Assembly: GCA_964036315.1 (NCBI GenBank)
Contig: OZ038510.1
Span: forward strand, 86,968,164 to 87,032,163
Reading direction: 5' to 3'
DNA from: Acanthosepion esculentum
Taxonomy: Eukaryota; Mollusca; Cephalopoda; Sepiida; Sepiidae
Length of the DNA: 64,000 nucleotides
The notes below the pieces were generated by a model. The model made no database searches. It was not told the origin of the DNA and worked only from the letters and a program-made list of their open reading frames with translations. Positions 46,536 through 57,674 of this stretch are shown piece after piece. Every line of letters begins with the position of its first letter. Within the stretch, counting starts at the first letter, position 1. The position numbers were made by a program, and so were the translations under genes.

Positions 46536-49500
46536 GTCTGCGTGGGTACTTTCTGGGACTGGGGGTCGTCTGCGTGGGACTTTCTGGGACTGTCTCCTGG
46601 GTGGGGGATTGTCTGCGTGGCATTTCTAGGACTGGGTTTCTTCTGCGTAGGACTTTCTGGGACTGGGGGTCGTCTGCGTAGGACTTTCTGGGACTGTCTC
46701 CTGAGTGGGGGGTCGTCTGCGTGGGACTGGGGTTCGTCTGCGTGCGACTTTCTGGGACTGTCTCCTTGGTGGGGGGTCGTCTGCGTGGGATTTCTGGGAC
46801 TGTCTCCTGGGTTGGGGGGTCGTCTGCGTGGGACTTTCGGGGACTGTCTGCTGGGTGGGGTGTCCTCTGCGTGGGACTTTTTGGGACTGTCTCCTGGGTG
46901 GGGGTCGTCTGCGTGGGAGTTTCTGGGACTGGGTGTCGTCTGCGTGGGACTTTCTGGGACTGTCTCCTGGGTGGGGGATCGTCTGCGTGGGACTTTCTGG
47001 GCCTGGGGGTCGTCTTCATGGGACTTTCTTGGATTTGGCAGTCCCAGAAAGTCCCACGCAGACGACCCTGGGTGGGGGGTCGTCGGCGTTGGACTTTCTG
47101 GGACTGTCTCCTGGTTGGGGGGTCGTCTGCGTGAGACTTTCTGGGACTGGAGGTCGTCTGCGTGGGACTTTCTGGGACTGCCACCTGGGTGGGGGTTCGT
47201 CTGCGTGGGACATTCTTGGACTGTGTGTCGTTCGCGTGGAACATTGTGTGACTGACTCCTGGGTGGGGGGTCGTCTACGTGGGACTTTCTGTGTCTGTCT
47301 CCTGGATGGGGGGTCGTCTGCGTGGAACTCTGTGGGACTGGGGGTCGTCTGCGTGGGACTTTCTGGGACTGGGGCGTTCGTCTGCGTGGGACTTTCTGGG
47401 ACTGCCACCTGGGCGGGGGGGTCGTCTGCGTGGGACATTCTTGGACTGTGTGTCGTTCGCGTGAAACATTCTGTGACTGTCTCCTGGATGGGGGGTCGTC
47501 TGCGTGGAACTCTGTGGGACTGGGTGTCGTCTGCGTGGGACTCTCTGGGACTGGGGCGTTCGTCTGCGTGCGACTTTCTGGGACTGGAGGTCGTCTGCGT
47601 GGGACTTTCTGGGACTGGGGGTCGTCTGCGTGGGACTTTCTGGGACAGGGTGTCGTCTGCGTGGGACAACCTGGGACTGTCTCCTGGGTGGGGGTCGTCT
47701 GTTTGGGACTTTCTGGGACTGTCTACTGTGTGTGGGTTCGTCTGCGTGGGACTTTCTGGGACTGGGGGTCGTCTGCGTGGGTCTTTCTGGGACTGCCACC
47801 TGGGTGGGTGTTCGTCTGCGTGGGACCTTCTTGGACTGTGTGTCGTCTGCATGGGACATTCTGGGACTGTCTCCTGGGTGGGGGTCGTCTGCGTGGGACT
47901 TTCTGGGACTGGTGGTCGTCTACGTGGGACTTTCTTCGTCTGGGGGTCGTCTGCGTGGGACTTCTGGGACTGGAGGTCGTCTGCGTGCGTACTTTCTGGG
48001 ACTGGGGGTCGTCTGCGTGGGACTTCCTGGGACTGTCTGCTAGGAGGGGGGTTGACTTTTTGGGAATTTCTGGGAATGTCTCCTGGGTGGGGGGTCGTCT
48101 GCGTGGGACTTTCTGGGACTGGTGGTCGTCTGCGTGGGACTTTCTGGGACTGTCTCCTGGGTGGGGGGTCGTCTGCGTGGGACATTCTGGGACTGTCTCC
48201 AGGGTGGGGGGTCGTCTTCGTGGGACTTTCTGGGACTGGGGTTGGTCTGCGTGGGACTTTCTGGGTCTTGGGGTCTTCTGCGTGGGACATTCTGGCACTG
48301 TCTCCTGGTTGGGGGGTCGTCTGCTTGGGACTTTCTTGGACTTTCTCCTGGGTGGGGGGTCGTCTGCGTGGGTCTTTCTGTGACTGTCTCCTGGGTGGGG
48401 CGTCGTCTGTGTGTGATATTCTGGGACTGTGTCCAGGAAAGGGGGGCGTCTTCGTGGGACGCTCTGGGACTGGGGGTCATCTGCGTGGGACATCCTGTCA
48501 CTGTCTCCTGGGTGGAGGGTTCGTCTGCTTGGGACTTTCTGAGACTGTCTCCTGGGTGGGGATGTCTGCGTGGGACTTTCTGGGACTGGGGGTCGTCTGC
48601 GTGGGACTTTCTTGGACTGGGGGTCGTCTGCGTGGGACTTTCTGTGACTGGAGGTCGTCTGCGTGGGACCTTCTGGGGCTGGGGGTCGTCTGCGTGGGTA
48701 CTTTCTGGGATTGGGGGTCGTCTGCGTGGGACTTCCTGGGACTGTCTCCTTGGTGGCGGGTCGACGTTTTGCAACTGTCTCCTGGGTGGGGGGTCGTCTG
48801 CGGTGGACTTTCTGGGACTGGGGGTCGTCTGCGTGGCACTTTCTGTGACTGGGGCTCGTCTGCGTGGGACTACCTGGGATTGTCTCCTGGGTGGGTGTCG
48901 TCTGTTTGGTAATTTATGGGACTGTCTACTGTATGGGGGGTCATCTGCGTGGGACTTTCTGGGACTGGGGCTCTTCTGCGTGGGACTTTCTTGGACTGGA
49001 GGTAGTCTGCGTGGGACGTTCTGGGACTGGGGGTCGTCTGCGTGGGACTTCCTGGGACTGTCTCCTGGGAGGGGGGTCGACTGTTTGGACCTTTCTGGGA
49101 CTATCACCTGGGTGGGGGGTCGTCTGCGTGGGACTTTCTGTGACTGTCTCCCGGGTGGGGGGTCGTCTGCGTGGGATATTCTGGGACTGTCTCCTGGGTG
49201 GGGGTCGTCCTTGTGGGACTTTCTGGGACTGGCGATCGTCTGCGTGGGACTTTCTGGGACTTTCTCCTGGGTGTGGGGTCGTCTGCGTGGGACCCTGAGG
49301 GACTGGTGGTCGTCTGCCTGGGACATTCTGGGACTGGTGGGACGTCTGCGTGGGACTTTCTGGAACTGGGGGTCGTCTCCTTGGGACTACCTGGGACCGT
49401 CTCCTGGGTGGGGGTCGTCTGTTTGGGACTTTCTGGGATTGTCTTCTGTGTGGGGGGTCGTCTGCGTGGGACTTTCTTTGACTAGGGTTCATCTGCGTGG

Positions 49501-52500
49501 GACTTTCTGGGACTGGAGGTCGTCTGCGTGAGACTTTCTGGGACTGTCTCGTGTGTGGGGGGTCGTCTGCGTGGGACTCTCTGGGACTGTCTCCTGGGTG
49601 GGGGTCGTCTGCGTGGGACTTTCTGGGAAAGGGTGTCGTCTGCGTGGGACTTTCTGGGATTGTCTCCTGGGTGGAGTGTCGTGTGCGCGGGACTTTCTGG
49701 TACTGGGGTTCGTCTGCGTGGGACTTTCTTGGACTGTCTCCTGTGTGGGGGGTCGTCTGCGTGGGACTTTCTGGCTCTTGGGGTCGTCTGCGTTGGACAT
49801 TCTGGCACTGTCTCCTGGGTGGGGGGTCGTCTGTTTGGGATTTTTCTGGGACTGTTTCCTGGGTGGGGGATCGTCTGCGTGGGACTTTCTGGGACTGGGG
49901 GTCGTCTGCGTGGGACTTTCTTGGACTGGGGGTCGTCTGCGTGGGACTTTCTGGGACTGGAGGTTGTCTGCGAGGGTACTTTCTGGGACTGGGGGTCGTC
50001 TGCGTGGGACTTCCTGGGACTGGGGGTCGTCTGCGTGGGACTTCCTGGGACTGTCTCCTGGGAGGGGGGTTGACTGGTTTGGATTTTCTTGGACTGTCTC
50101 CTGGGTGGGGGGTCGTCTGCGTGGGACTTTCTTGGACTGGGTTCGTCTGCGTGGGACATTCTGGGACTGGAGGTCGTCTTCGTGGGACTTTCTGGGACTG
50201 GGGGTCGTCTGCGTGGGACTTCCAGGTACTGTCTGCTGGGAGGGGGGTCGACTGTTTGGTACTTTCTGCGACTGACTCCTGGGTGGGGGGTCGTCTGCGT
50301 GGGACATTCTGGGACTGTCTCCTGGTTGGGGGGTCGTCTGCGTGGGACTTTCTGGGACTGGGGGTCGTCTGCGTGGTTACTTTCTGGGACTGTGGTCGTC
50401 TTCGTGGGACTTCCTGGAACTGTTTCCTTTGAGGGGGGTCGACTGTTTGGGACTTTCTGCGACTGACTCCTGGGTGGGGGTCGTCTGCGTGCGACATTCT
50501 GGGACTGTCTCCTGGTTGGGGGGTCGTCTGCGTGGGACTTTCTGGGACTGGGGGTCGTCTGCGTGGGTACTTTCTGGGACTGTGGTCGTCTTCGTGGGAC
50601 TTTCTGGGACTGTTTCCTTGCAGGGGGGTCGACTGTTTGGGACTTTCTGGGACTGTCTCCTGGCTGGGGGGTCGTCTGAGTGGGACTTTCTGTGACTGGG
50701 GGTCGTCTGCGTGGGACTTTCTGGGAGTGGGTGTCGTCTGCGTGGGTACTTTCTGGGACTGGGGGTCGTCTGCGTGGGACTTCCTGGGACTGTCTCCTGG
50801 GAGGGGGTTCGACTGTTTGGGACTTTCTGGGACTGTCTCCTGGGTGGGGGTCGTCTGCGTGGGACTTTCTGGGACTGGGGGTCGTCTGCGTGGGACTTTC
50901 TTGGACTGTCTCCTGGGTGTGGGGTCGTCTGCGTGGGACTTTCTGGGACTGTCTCCAGGGTGGGGGTCGTCTTCGTGGGACTTTCTGGGACTGGGGCTCG
51001 TCTGCGTGGGACTTTCTGGGTCTTGGGGTCGTCTGCGTGTGACATTCTGTCACTGTCTCCTGGGTGGGGGGTCGTCTACTTGGGATTTTTCTGGGACTGT
51101 CTCCTGGGTGGGGGATCGTCTTCGTGGGACTTTCTGGGACTGGGGGTCGTCTGCGTGGGACTTTCTTGGACTGGGGGTCGTCTGCGTGGGACATTCTGGG
51201 ACTGGAGGTCGTCTGCGTGGGACTTTCTGGGACTGGGGATCGTCTGCGTGGGTACTTACTGGGACTGTGGGTCGTCTTTGTGGGACTTCCTGGGACTGTC
51301 TCCTGGGAGGGGGGTCGACTGTTTGGGACTTTCTGGGACCCTCTCCAGGGTGGGGGGTCGTCTGCGTGGGACTTTCTCTGACGGGTGTTCGTCTGCGTGG
51401 GATTTCTGGGACGAGGGGTCGTCTGCGTGGGACTACATGGGACTGTCTCCTTGGAGGGGGGTCGTCTGCGTGGGACTTTCTTGGACTGGGGGTCGTATGC
51501 GTGGGACTTTCTGGGACTGGAGTTCGTCTGCGTGGGACTTTCTGGGACTGGGGGTCGTCTGCGTGGGACTTCCTGGGACTCCTGGGAGGGGGGTCGATGG
51601 TTTGGGACTTTTTGGGGCTGTCTCCTGTGTGGTGGGTCGTCTGCGTGGGACTTTCTGGGACTGGGGGTCGTCGGCGTGGGTACTTTCTGGGACTGGGGGT
51701 CGTCTGCGTGGGACTTTCTGGGACTGTCTCCTGGGAGGGGGGTCGTCTGTTTGGGACTTTCTGGTATGGTCTCCTGGGTGGGGGTATTCTGCGTGGGACT
51801 TTCTGGGACTGGGGGTCGTCTGTTTGGGACTTTCTGGGACTGTCTAGTGTGTGGGGGGTCGTCTGCGTGGGACTTTCTGTGACTGGGTGTCGTCTGCGTG
51901 GGACTTTCTTGGACTGGAGGTCGTATGCGTGGGACTTTCTGGGACTGGGGGTCGTCTGCGTGGGACTTCCAGGGACAGTCTCCTGGGAGGGAGGTCGACT
52001 GTTTGGGACTTTCTGGGACTGTCTCCTGGGTGGGATGTCGTCTGCGTGGGACATTCTGGGTCTGTCTCCTGGATGGGGGGTCGTCTGCGTTGGACTTACT
52101 GGGACTTGTGGTCGTCAGCGTGGGACATTCTGGCACTGTCTCCTGGGTGCGGGGTCGTATGCTTGGGACTTTCTGGGACTGTCTCCTGGGTGGTGGATCG
52201 TCTGCGTGGGACTTTCTGGGACTGGGGGTCGTCTGCGTGGGACTTCTTGGACTGGGCGTCGTCTGCGTGGGACTTTCTGGGACTGGAGGTCGTCTGCGTG
52301 GGACTTTCTGGGACTGGGGGGCCTCTGCGTGGGTACTTTCTGGGACTGGGGGTCGTCTGCATGGGACTTCCTGGGACTGTCTCCTGGGAGGGCGGTCGAC
52401 GGTTTGGGAATTTCTGGGACTGTCTCCTTGGTGGGGGGTCGTATGCGTGGGACTATCTGGGACTGGGGGTCGTCTGCGTGGGACTTTCTGGGACTGGGAA

Positions 52501-52584
52501 TCGTCTGCTTGGGACTACCTGGGACTGTCTACATGGTGGGGGTCGTCTGTTTGGGACTTTCTGGGACTGTCTACTGTGTGGGGG
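46536..52584 (-). repeat. Inverted zone with mixed units and only short-range repeats
   Basis: The part nearest the junction (46.5-48 kb) is rich in variants such as TGTGTGTCGTTCGCGTG, GGGGCGTTCGTC and GTCTCCTGGATGG. From about 48 kb the GGTCGACTGTTTGGG and GTCTACTGTGTGG forms dominate. A 190-bp tandem duplication covers about 50,275-50,655 (GTTTCCTTTGAGGGG / GTTTCCTTGCAGGGG as markers). The stretch 50.7-51.6 kb resembles 59.9-60.8 kb. Confidence 0.75.
47036..47069 (+). repeat. Single forward-oriented unit inside the inverted array (micro-inversion)
   Basis: Between GGACTTTCTTGGATT and CTGGGTGGGGGGTCGTCGG, both inverted orientation, the top strand reads TGGCAGTCCCAGAAAG then TCCCACGCAGACGACC. 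That is one forward unit, with GGCAGTCCC as in the AGGTGGCAGTCCC variants of the forward array at 7.3-9.8 kb. This is the only place after 46,535 where I see the original orientation. Confidence 0.93.
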
Positions 52585-53980
52585 GTCGTCTGCGTGGGAA
52601 TTTCTGGGAGTGGGGGTCGTCTGCGTATGTACTTTCTGTGACTGGGGTTCGTCTGCGTGGGACTTTCTGGGACTGGGGGTCGTCTGCGTGGGTACTTTCT
52701 GGGACTGGGGGTCGTCTGCATGGGACTTCCTGGGACTGTCTCCTGGGAGGGCGGTCGAGGGTTTGGGAATTTCTGGGACTGTCTCCTGGGTGGGGGGTCG
52801 TATGCGTGGGACTTTCTGGGACTGGGGTTCGTCTGCGTGGGACTTTCTGGGACTGGGAATCTTCTGCTTGGGACTACCTGGGACTGTCTCCTGGGAGGGG
52901 GGTCTTCTGTTTGGGACTTTCTGGGACTGTCTCCTGGGTGGGGGGTTGTCTGCGTGGGACTTTCTGGGACTGTCTCCTGGGTGGGGGTAATCTGCGTGGG
53001 ACTTTCTGGGACTGGTGGTCGTCTGTTTGGGACTTTCTGGGACTGTCTACTGTGTGGGGGGTCGTCTGCGTGGGACTTTCTGGGACTGGGGGTCGTCTGC
53101 CCGGGAATTTCTTGGACTGGGTGTCGCATGCGTGGGACTTGCTGGGACTGGAGGTCGTCTGCGTGAGACTTTCTAGGACTGGGGGTCGTCTGCGTGGGAC
53201 ATTCTGGGACTGTCTCCTGGGTGGGGGATCGTCTGCGTGGGACTTTCTGGGACTGGAGGTCGTCTACGTGGGACTTTCTGGGACTGGGGGTCGTCTGCGT
53301 GGGTACTTTCTGGGACTGGGGGTCGTCTTCATGGGACCGTCTCCTGGGAGGGGGGTCGACTGTTTGGGACTTTCTGGGACTGTCTCCTGGGTGGGGGGTC
53401 GTATGAGTTGGACTTTATGTGACTGGGGGTCGTCTGTGTGGGACTTTCTGGGACTCGTCTACTTGGGACTACCTGGGACTGTCTCCTGGGTGGGGGTCGT
53501 CTGTTTGGGACTTTCTGGGACTGTCTACTGTGTGGGGCGTCGTCTGCGTGGGAATTTCTGGGACTGGGGGTCGTCTGCGTGGGACTTTCTGGGACTGTCT
53601 CCTTGGAGGGGTGTCGTCTGTTTGGGACTTTCTGGGACTGTCTCCTGGGTGGGGTGTCGACTGCGTTGGACTTTCTGGGACTGTCTTCTGGGTGGGGGTC
53701 GTCTGCGTGGGACTTTCTGGGACTGGGGGTCGTCTGTTTGGGACTTTCTGGGACTGTCTACTGTGTGGGGGTTCGTCTTCGTGGGACTTTCTGGGACTGG
53801 GGGTCGTCTGCGTGGGACTTTCTTTGACTGGGGGTCGTATGCGTGGGACTTTCGGGTACTGGAGGTCGTCGGCGTGAGACTTTCTGGGTCTGGGAGTCGT
53901 CTGCGTGGGAATTCCTGGGACTGTCTCCTGGGAGGGGCTCGACTGTTTGGGAATTTCTGGGACTGTCTCCTGGGTGGGGG
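52585..53980 (-). repeat. 1,396-bp tandem duplication, copy 1
   Basis: Landmarks recur 1,396 bp later throughout: GTCTGCGTATGTACTTTCTG at about 52,620 and 54,016, GGGCGGTCGAGGGTTTGGG at about 52,749 and 54,145, and GTATGAGTTGGACTTTATG at about 53,401 and 54,797. Only scattered substitutions separate the copies. Confidence 0.9.
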
Positions 53981-55376
53981 GTCGTCTGCGTGGGAATTTC
54001 TGGGAGTGGGGGTCGTCTGCGTATGTACTTTCTGTGACTGGGGTTCGTCTGCGTGGGACTTTCTGGGACTGGTGGTCGTCTGCGTGGGTACTTTCTGGGA
54101 CTGGGGGTCGTCTGCATGGGACTTCCTGGGACTGTCTCCTGGGAGGGCGGTCGAGGGTTTGGGAATTTCTGGGACTGTCTCCTGGGTGGGGGGTCGTATG
54201 CGTGGGACTTTCTGGGACTGGGGTTCGTCTGCGTGGGACTTTCTGGGACTGGGAATCGTCTGCTTGGGACTACCTGGGACTGTCTCCTGGGAGGGGGGTC
54301 TTCTGTTTGGGACTTTCTGGGACTGTCTCCTGGGTGGGGGGTCGTCTGCGTGGGACTTTCTGGGACTGTCTCCTGGGTGGGGGTAATCTGCGTGGGACTT
54401 TCTGGGACTGGGGGTCGTCTGTTTGGGACTTTCTGGGACTGTCTACTGTGTGGGGGGTCGTCTGCGTGGGACTTTCTGGGACTGGGGGTCGTCTGCCCGG
54501 GAATTTCTTGGACTGGGTGTCGCATGCGTGGGACTTGCTGGGACTGGAGGTCGTCTGCGTGAGACTTTCTGGGACTGGGGGTCGTCTGCGTGGGACATTC
54601 TGGGACTGTCTCCTGGGTGGGGGATCGTCTGCGTGGGACTTTCTGGGACTGGAGGTCGTCTGCGTGGGACTTTCTGGGACTGGGGGTCGTCTGCGTGGGT
54701 ACTTTCTGGGACTGGGGGTCGTCTTCATGGGACCGTCTCCTGGGAGGGGGGTCGACTGTTTGGGACTTTCTGGGACTGTCTCCTGGGTGGGGGGTCGTAT
54801 GAGTTGGACTTTATGTGACTGGGGGTCGTCTGTGTGGGACTTTCTGGGACTCGTCTACTTGGGACTACCTGGGACTGTCTCCTGGGTGGGGGTCGTCTGT
54901 TTGGGACTTTCTGGGACTGTCTACTGTGTGGGGCGTCGTCTGCGTGGGAATTTCTGGGACTGGGGGTCGTCTGCGTGGAACTTTCTGGGACTGTCTCCTT
55001 GGAGGGGTGTCGTCTGTTTGGGACTTTCTGGGACTGTCTCCTGGGTGGGGTGTCGTCTGCGTTGGACTTTCTGGGACTGTCTTCTGGGTGGGGGTCGTCT
55101 GCGTGGGACTTTCTGGGACTGGGGGTCGTCTGTTTGGGACTTTCTGGGACTGTCTACTGTGTGGGGGTTCGTCTTCGTGGGACTTTCTGGGACTGGGGGT
55201 CGTCTGCGTGGGACTTTCTTTGACTGGGGGTCGTATGCGTGGGACTTTCGGGTACTGGAGGTCGTCGGCGTGAGACTTTCTGGGTCTGGGAGTCGTCTGC
55301 GTGGGAATTCCTGGGACTGTCTCCTGGGAGGAGCTCGACTGTTTGGGAATTTCTGGGACTGTCTCCTGGGTGGGGG
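53981..55376 (-). repeat. 1,396-bp tandem duplication, copy 2
   Basis: Matches copy 1 from GGGAATTTCTGGGAGTG to GAGCTCGACTGTTTGGG (GGGCTCGACTG in copy 1). Beyond 55,376 the sequence continues with GGGACATTCTGGGTCTG instead of restarting the copy. Confidence 0.9.
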
Positions 55377-57674
55377 GTCGTCTGCGTGGGACATTCTGGG
55401 TCTGTCTCCTGGGTGGGGGGTCGTCTGCGTGGGACTTTCTGGGACTTGGGGTCGTCTGCGTGGGACATTCTGGCACTGTCTCCTGGGTGGGGGATCGTCT
55501 GCGTGGGACTTTCTGGGACTGGGGGTCTTCTGCGTGGGACTTTCTTGGCCTGGGCGTCGTCTGCGTGGGACTTTCTGGGACTGGAGGTCGTCAGCGTGGG
55601 ACTTCCTGGGACTGTCTCCTGGGAGGGTGGTCGACTGTTTGGGACTTTCTGGGACTGTCTCCTGGGTGGGGGTTCGTATGCGTGGGACTTTCTGGGACTG
55701 GGGGTCGTCTGCGTGGGACTTTCTGGGACTGGGAATCGTCTCCTTGGGACTACCTGGGACTGTCTCCTGGGTGGGGGGTCGTCTGTTTGGGACTTTCTGG
55801 GAATGTCTTCTGCCTGGGGGGTCGTCTGCGTGGGAATTTCTGGGACTGGGGGTCGTCTACGTATGTACTTTCTGGGACTGGGGTCGTCTGCGTGGGACTT
55901 TCTCGGACTGTCTCCTGGGAGGTGGGTTGTCTGTTTGGGACTTTCTGGGACTATCTCCTGGGTGGGGGGTCGTCTGCGTGGGACTTTCCGTGTCTGTCTC
56001 CTGGGTGGGGGGTCGTCTGCGTGGGACCCTGAGGGACTGGTGGTCGTATGCGTGGGACTTTCTGGGACTGGGGGGACGTCTGCGTGGTACTTTCTGAAAC
56101 TGGGGGTCGTCTCCTTGGGACTAACTGGGACCGTCTCCTGGGTGGGTGTCGTCTGTTTGGTACTTTCTGGGATTGTCTACTGTGTGGGGGGTCGTCTGCG
56201 TGGGACATTCTGGGACGGGGGTCGTCTGCGTGGGACTTTCTGGGACTGGAGGTCGTCTGCGTGAGACTTTCTAAGACTGTCTCCTTGGTGGGGGTCGTCT
56301 GCGTGGGACTTTCTGGGGAAGGGGGTCGTCTGCGTGGGACTTTCTGGGACTGACTCCTGGGTGGGGGGTCGTCTGCGTGGGACTTTCTGGGACTAGGGGT
56401 CGTCTGCGTGCGTACTTTCTGGGACTGGGGATCGTCTTCGTGGGTACTTTCTGGGACTGGAGGTCGTCTGCATGGGACTGTCTCCTGGGAGGGGGGTCGA
56501 CTGTTTGGGACTTTCTGGGACTGTCTCCTGGGTGGGGGGTCGTATGCGTGGGACTTTACGGGACTGGGGGTCGTCTGCGTGGGACTTTCTGGGACTCGTC
56601 TGCTTGGGACTACCTGGGACTGTCTCCTGGGTGGGGGTCGTCTGTTTGGGACTTTCTGGGACTGTCTACTGGGAGGGGTGTCGTCTGTTTGGGACTTTCT
56701 GGGACTGTCTCCTGGATGGGGGGTCGTCTGCGTTGGACTTTCTGGGACTGTCTCCTGGGTGGGGGTCTTCTGCGTGGGACTTTCTGGGACTGGGGGTCGT
56801 CTGTTTGGGACTTTCTGGGACTGTCTACTGTGTGGGGGTTCGTCTTCGTGGGACTTTCTGGGACTGGGGGTCGTCTGCGTGGGACTTTCTTTGACTGTGG
56901 GTCGTATGCGTGGGACTTTCGGGGACTGGAGGTCGTCGGCGTGAGACCTGGGTGGGGGGTCTTCTGCGTGGGACATTCTGGGTCTGTCTCCTTGGTGGGG
57001 GGTCGTCTGCGTGGGACTTTCTGGGACTTGGGGTCGTCTGCGTGGGACATTCTGGCACTGTCTCCTGGGTGGGGGACCGTCTGCTTGGATATTCTAGGAC
57101 TGTCTCCTGGGTGGGGGATCGTCTGCGTGGGACTTTCTGGGACTGGGGGTCGTCTGCGTGGGACTTTCTTGGACTGGGCGTCGTCTGCGTGGGACTTTCA
57201 GGGACTGGGGGTCGTCTGCGTGGGTACTTTCTGGGACTGGGGGTCGTCTGCATGGGACTTCCTGGGACTGTCTCCTGGGAGGGTGGTCGACTGTTTGGGA
57301 CTTTTTTGGACTGTCTCCTGGGTGGGGGTTCGTATGCGTGGGATTTTCTGGGACTGGGGGTCGTCTGCGTGGGACTTTCTGGGACTGGGAATCGTCTGCT
57401 TGGGACTACCTGGGACTGTCTCCTGGGTGGGGGGTCGTCTGTTTGGGACTTTCTGGGAATGTCTACTGTGTGGGGGGTCGTCTGCGTGGGAATTTCTGGG
57501 ACTGGGGGTCGTCTGCGTATGTACTTTCTGGGACTGGGGTCGTCTGCGTGGGACTTTCTCGGACTGTCTCCTGGGTGGGGGGTCGTCTGCGTGGGACATT
57601 CTGGGACTGTCTCCTGGGTGGGGGGTCGTCTGCGTGGGACTTTCTGGGACTGGGGGTCGTCTGCGTGGGTACTT
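55377..57674 (-). repeat. Inverted zone related to the following 3,113-bp repeat (offset ~1,805 bp)
   Basis: The stretch from about 56,216 (GGGACGGGGGTCGTC with GAGACTTTCTAAGACTG) to about 57,560 recurs about 1,805 bp later with moderate divergence and some unit gains and losses. An older duplication thus lies under the recent 3,113-bp one. Confidence 0.7.

Noticed and set aside
46520..46550. Read fold-back (chimeric palindrome) artefact as full explanation of the polarity switch
   Set aside because: A fold-back artefact would give exact reverse complements on both sides. Here the sides share variant types but differ in unit order and content. It still needs spanning reads to be excluded.
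50532..54386. Long open frame on the plus strand in the inverted arm (about 1,284 codons)
   Set aside because: Same cause. After the polarity switch the frame type that was on the minus strand simply moves to the plus strand, as expected of repeat DNA and not of a gene.
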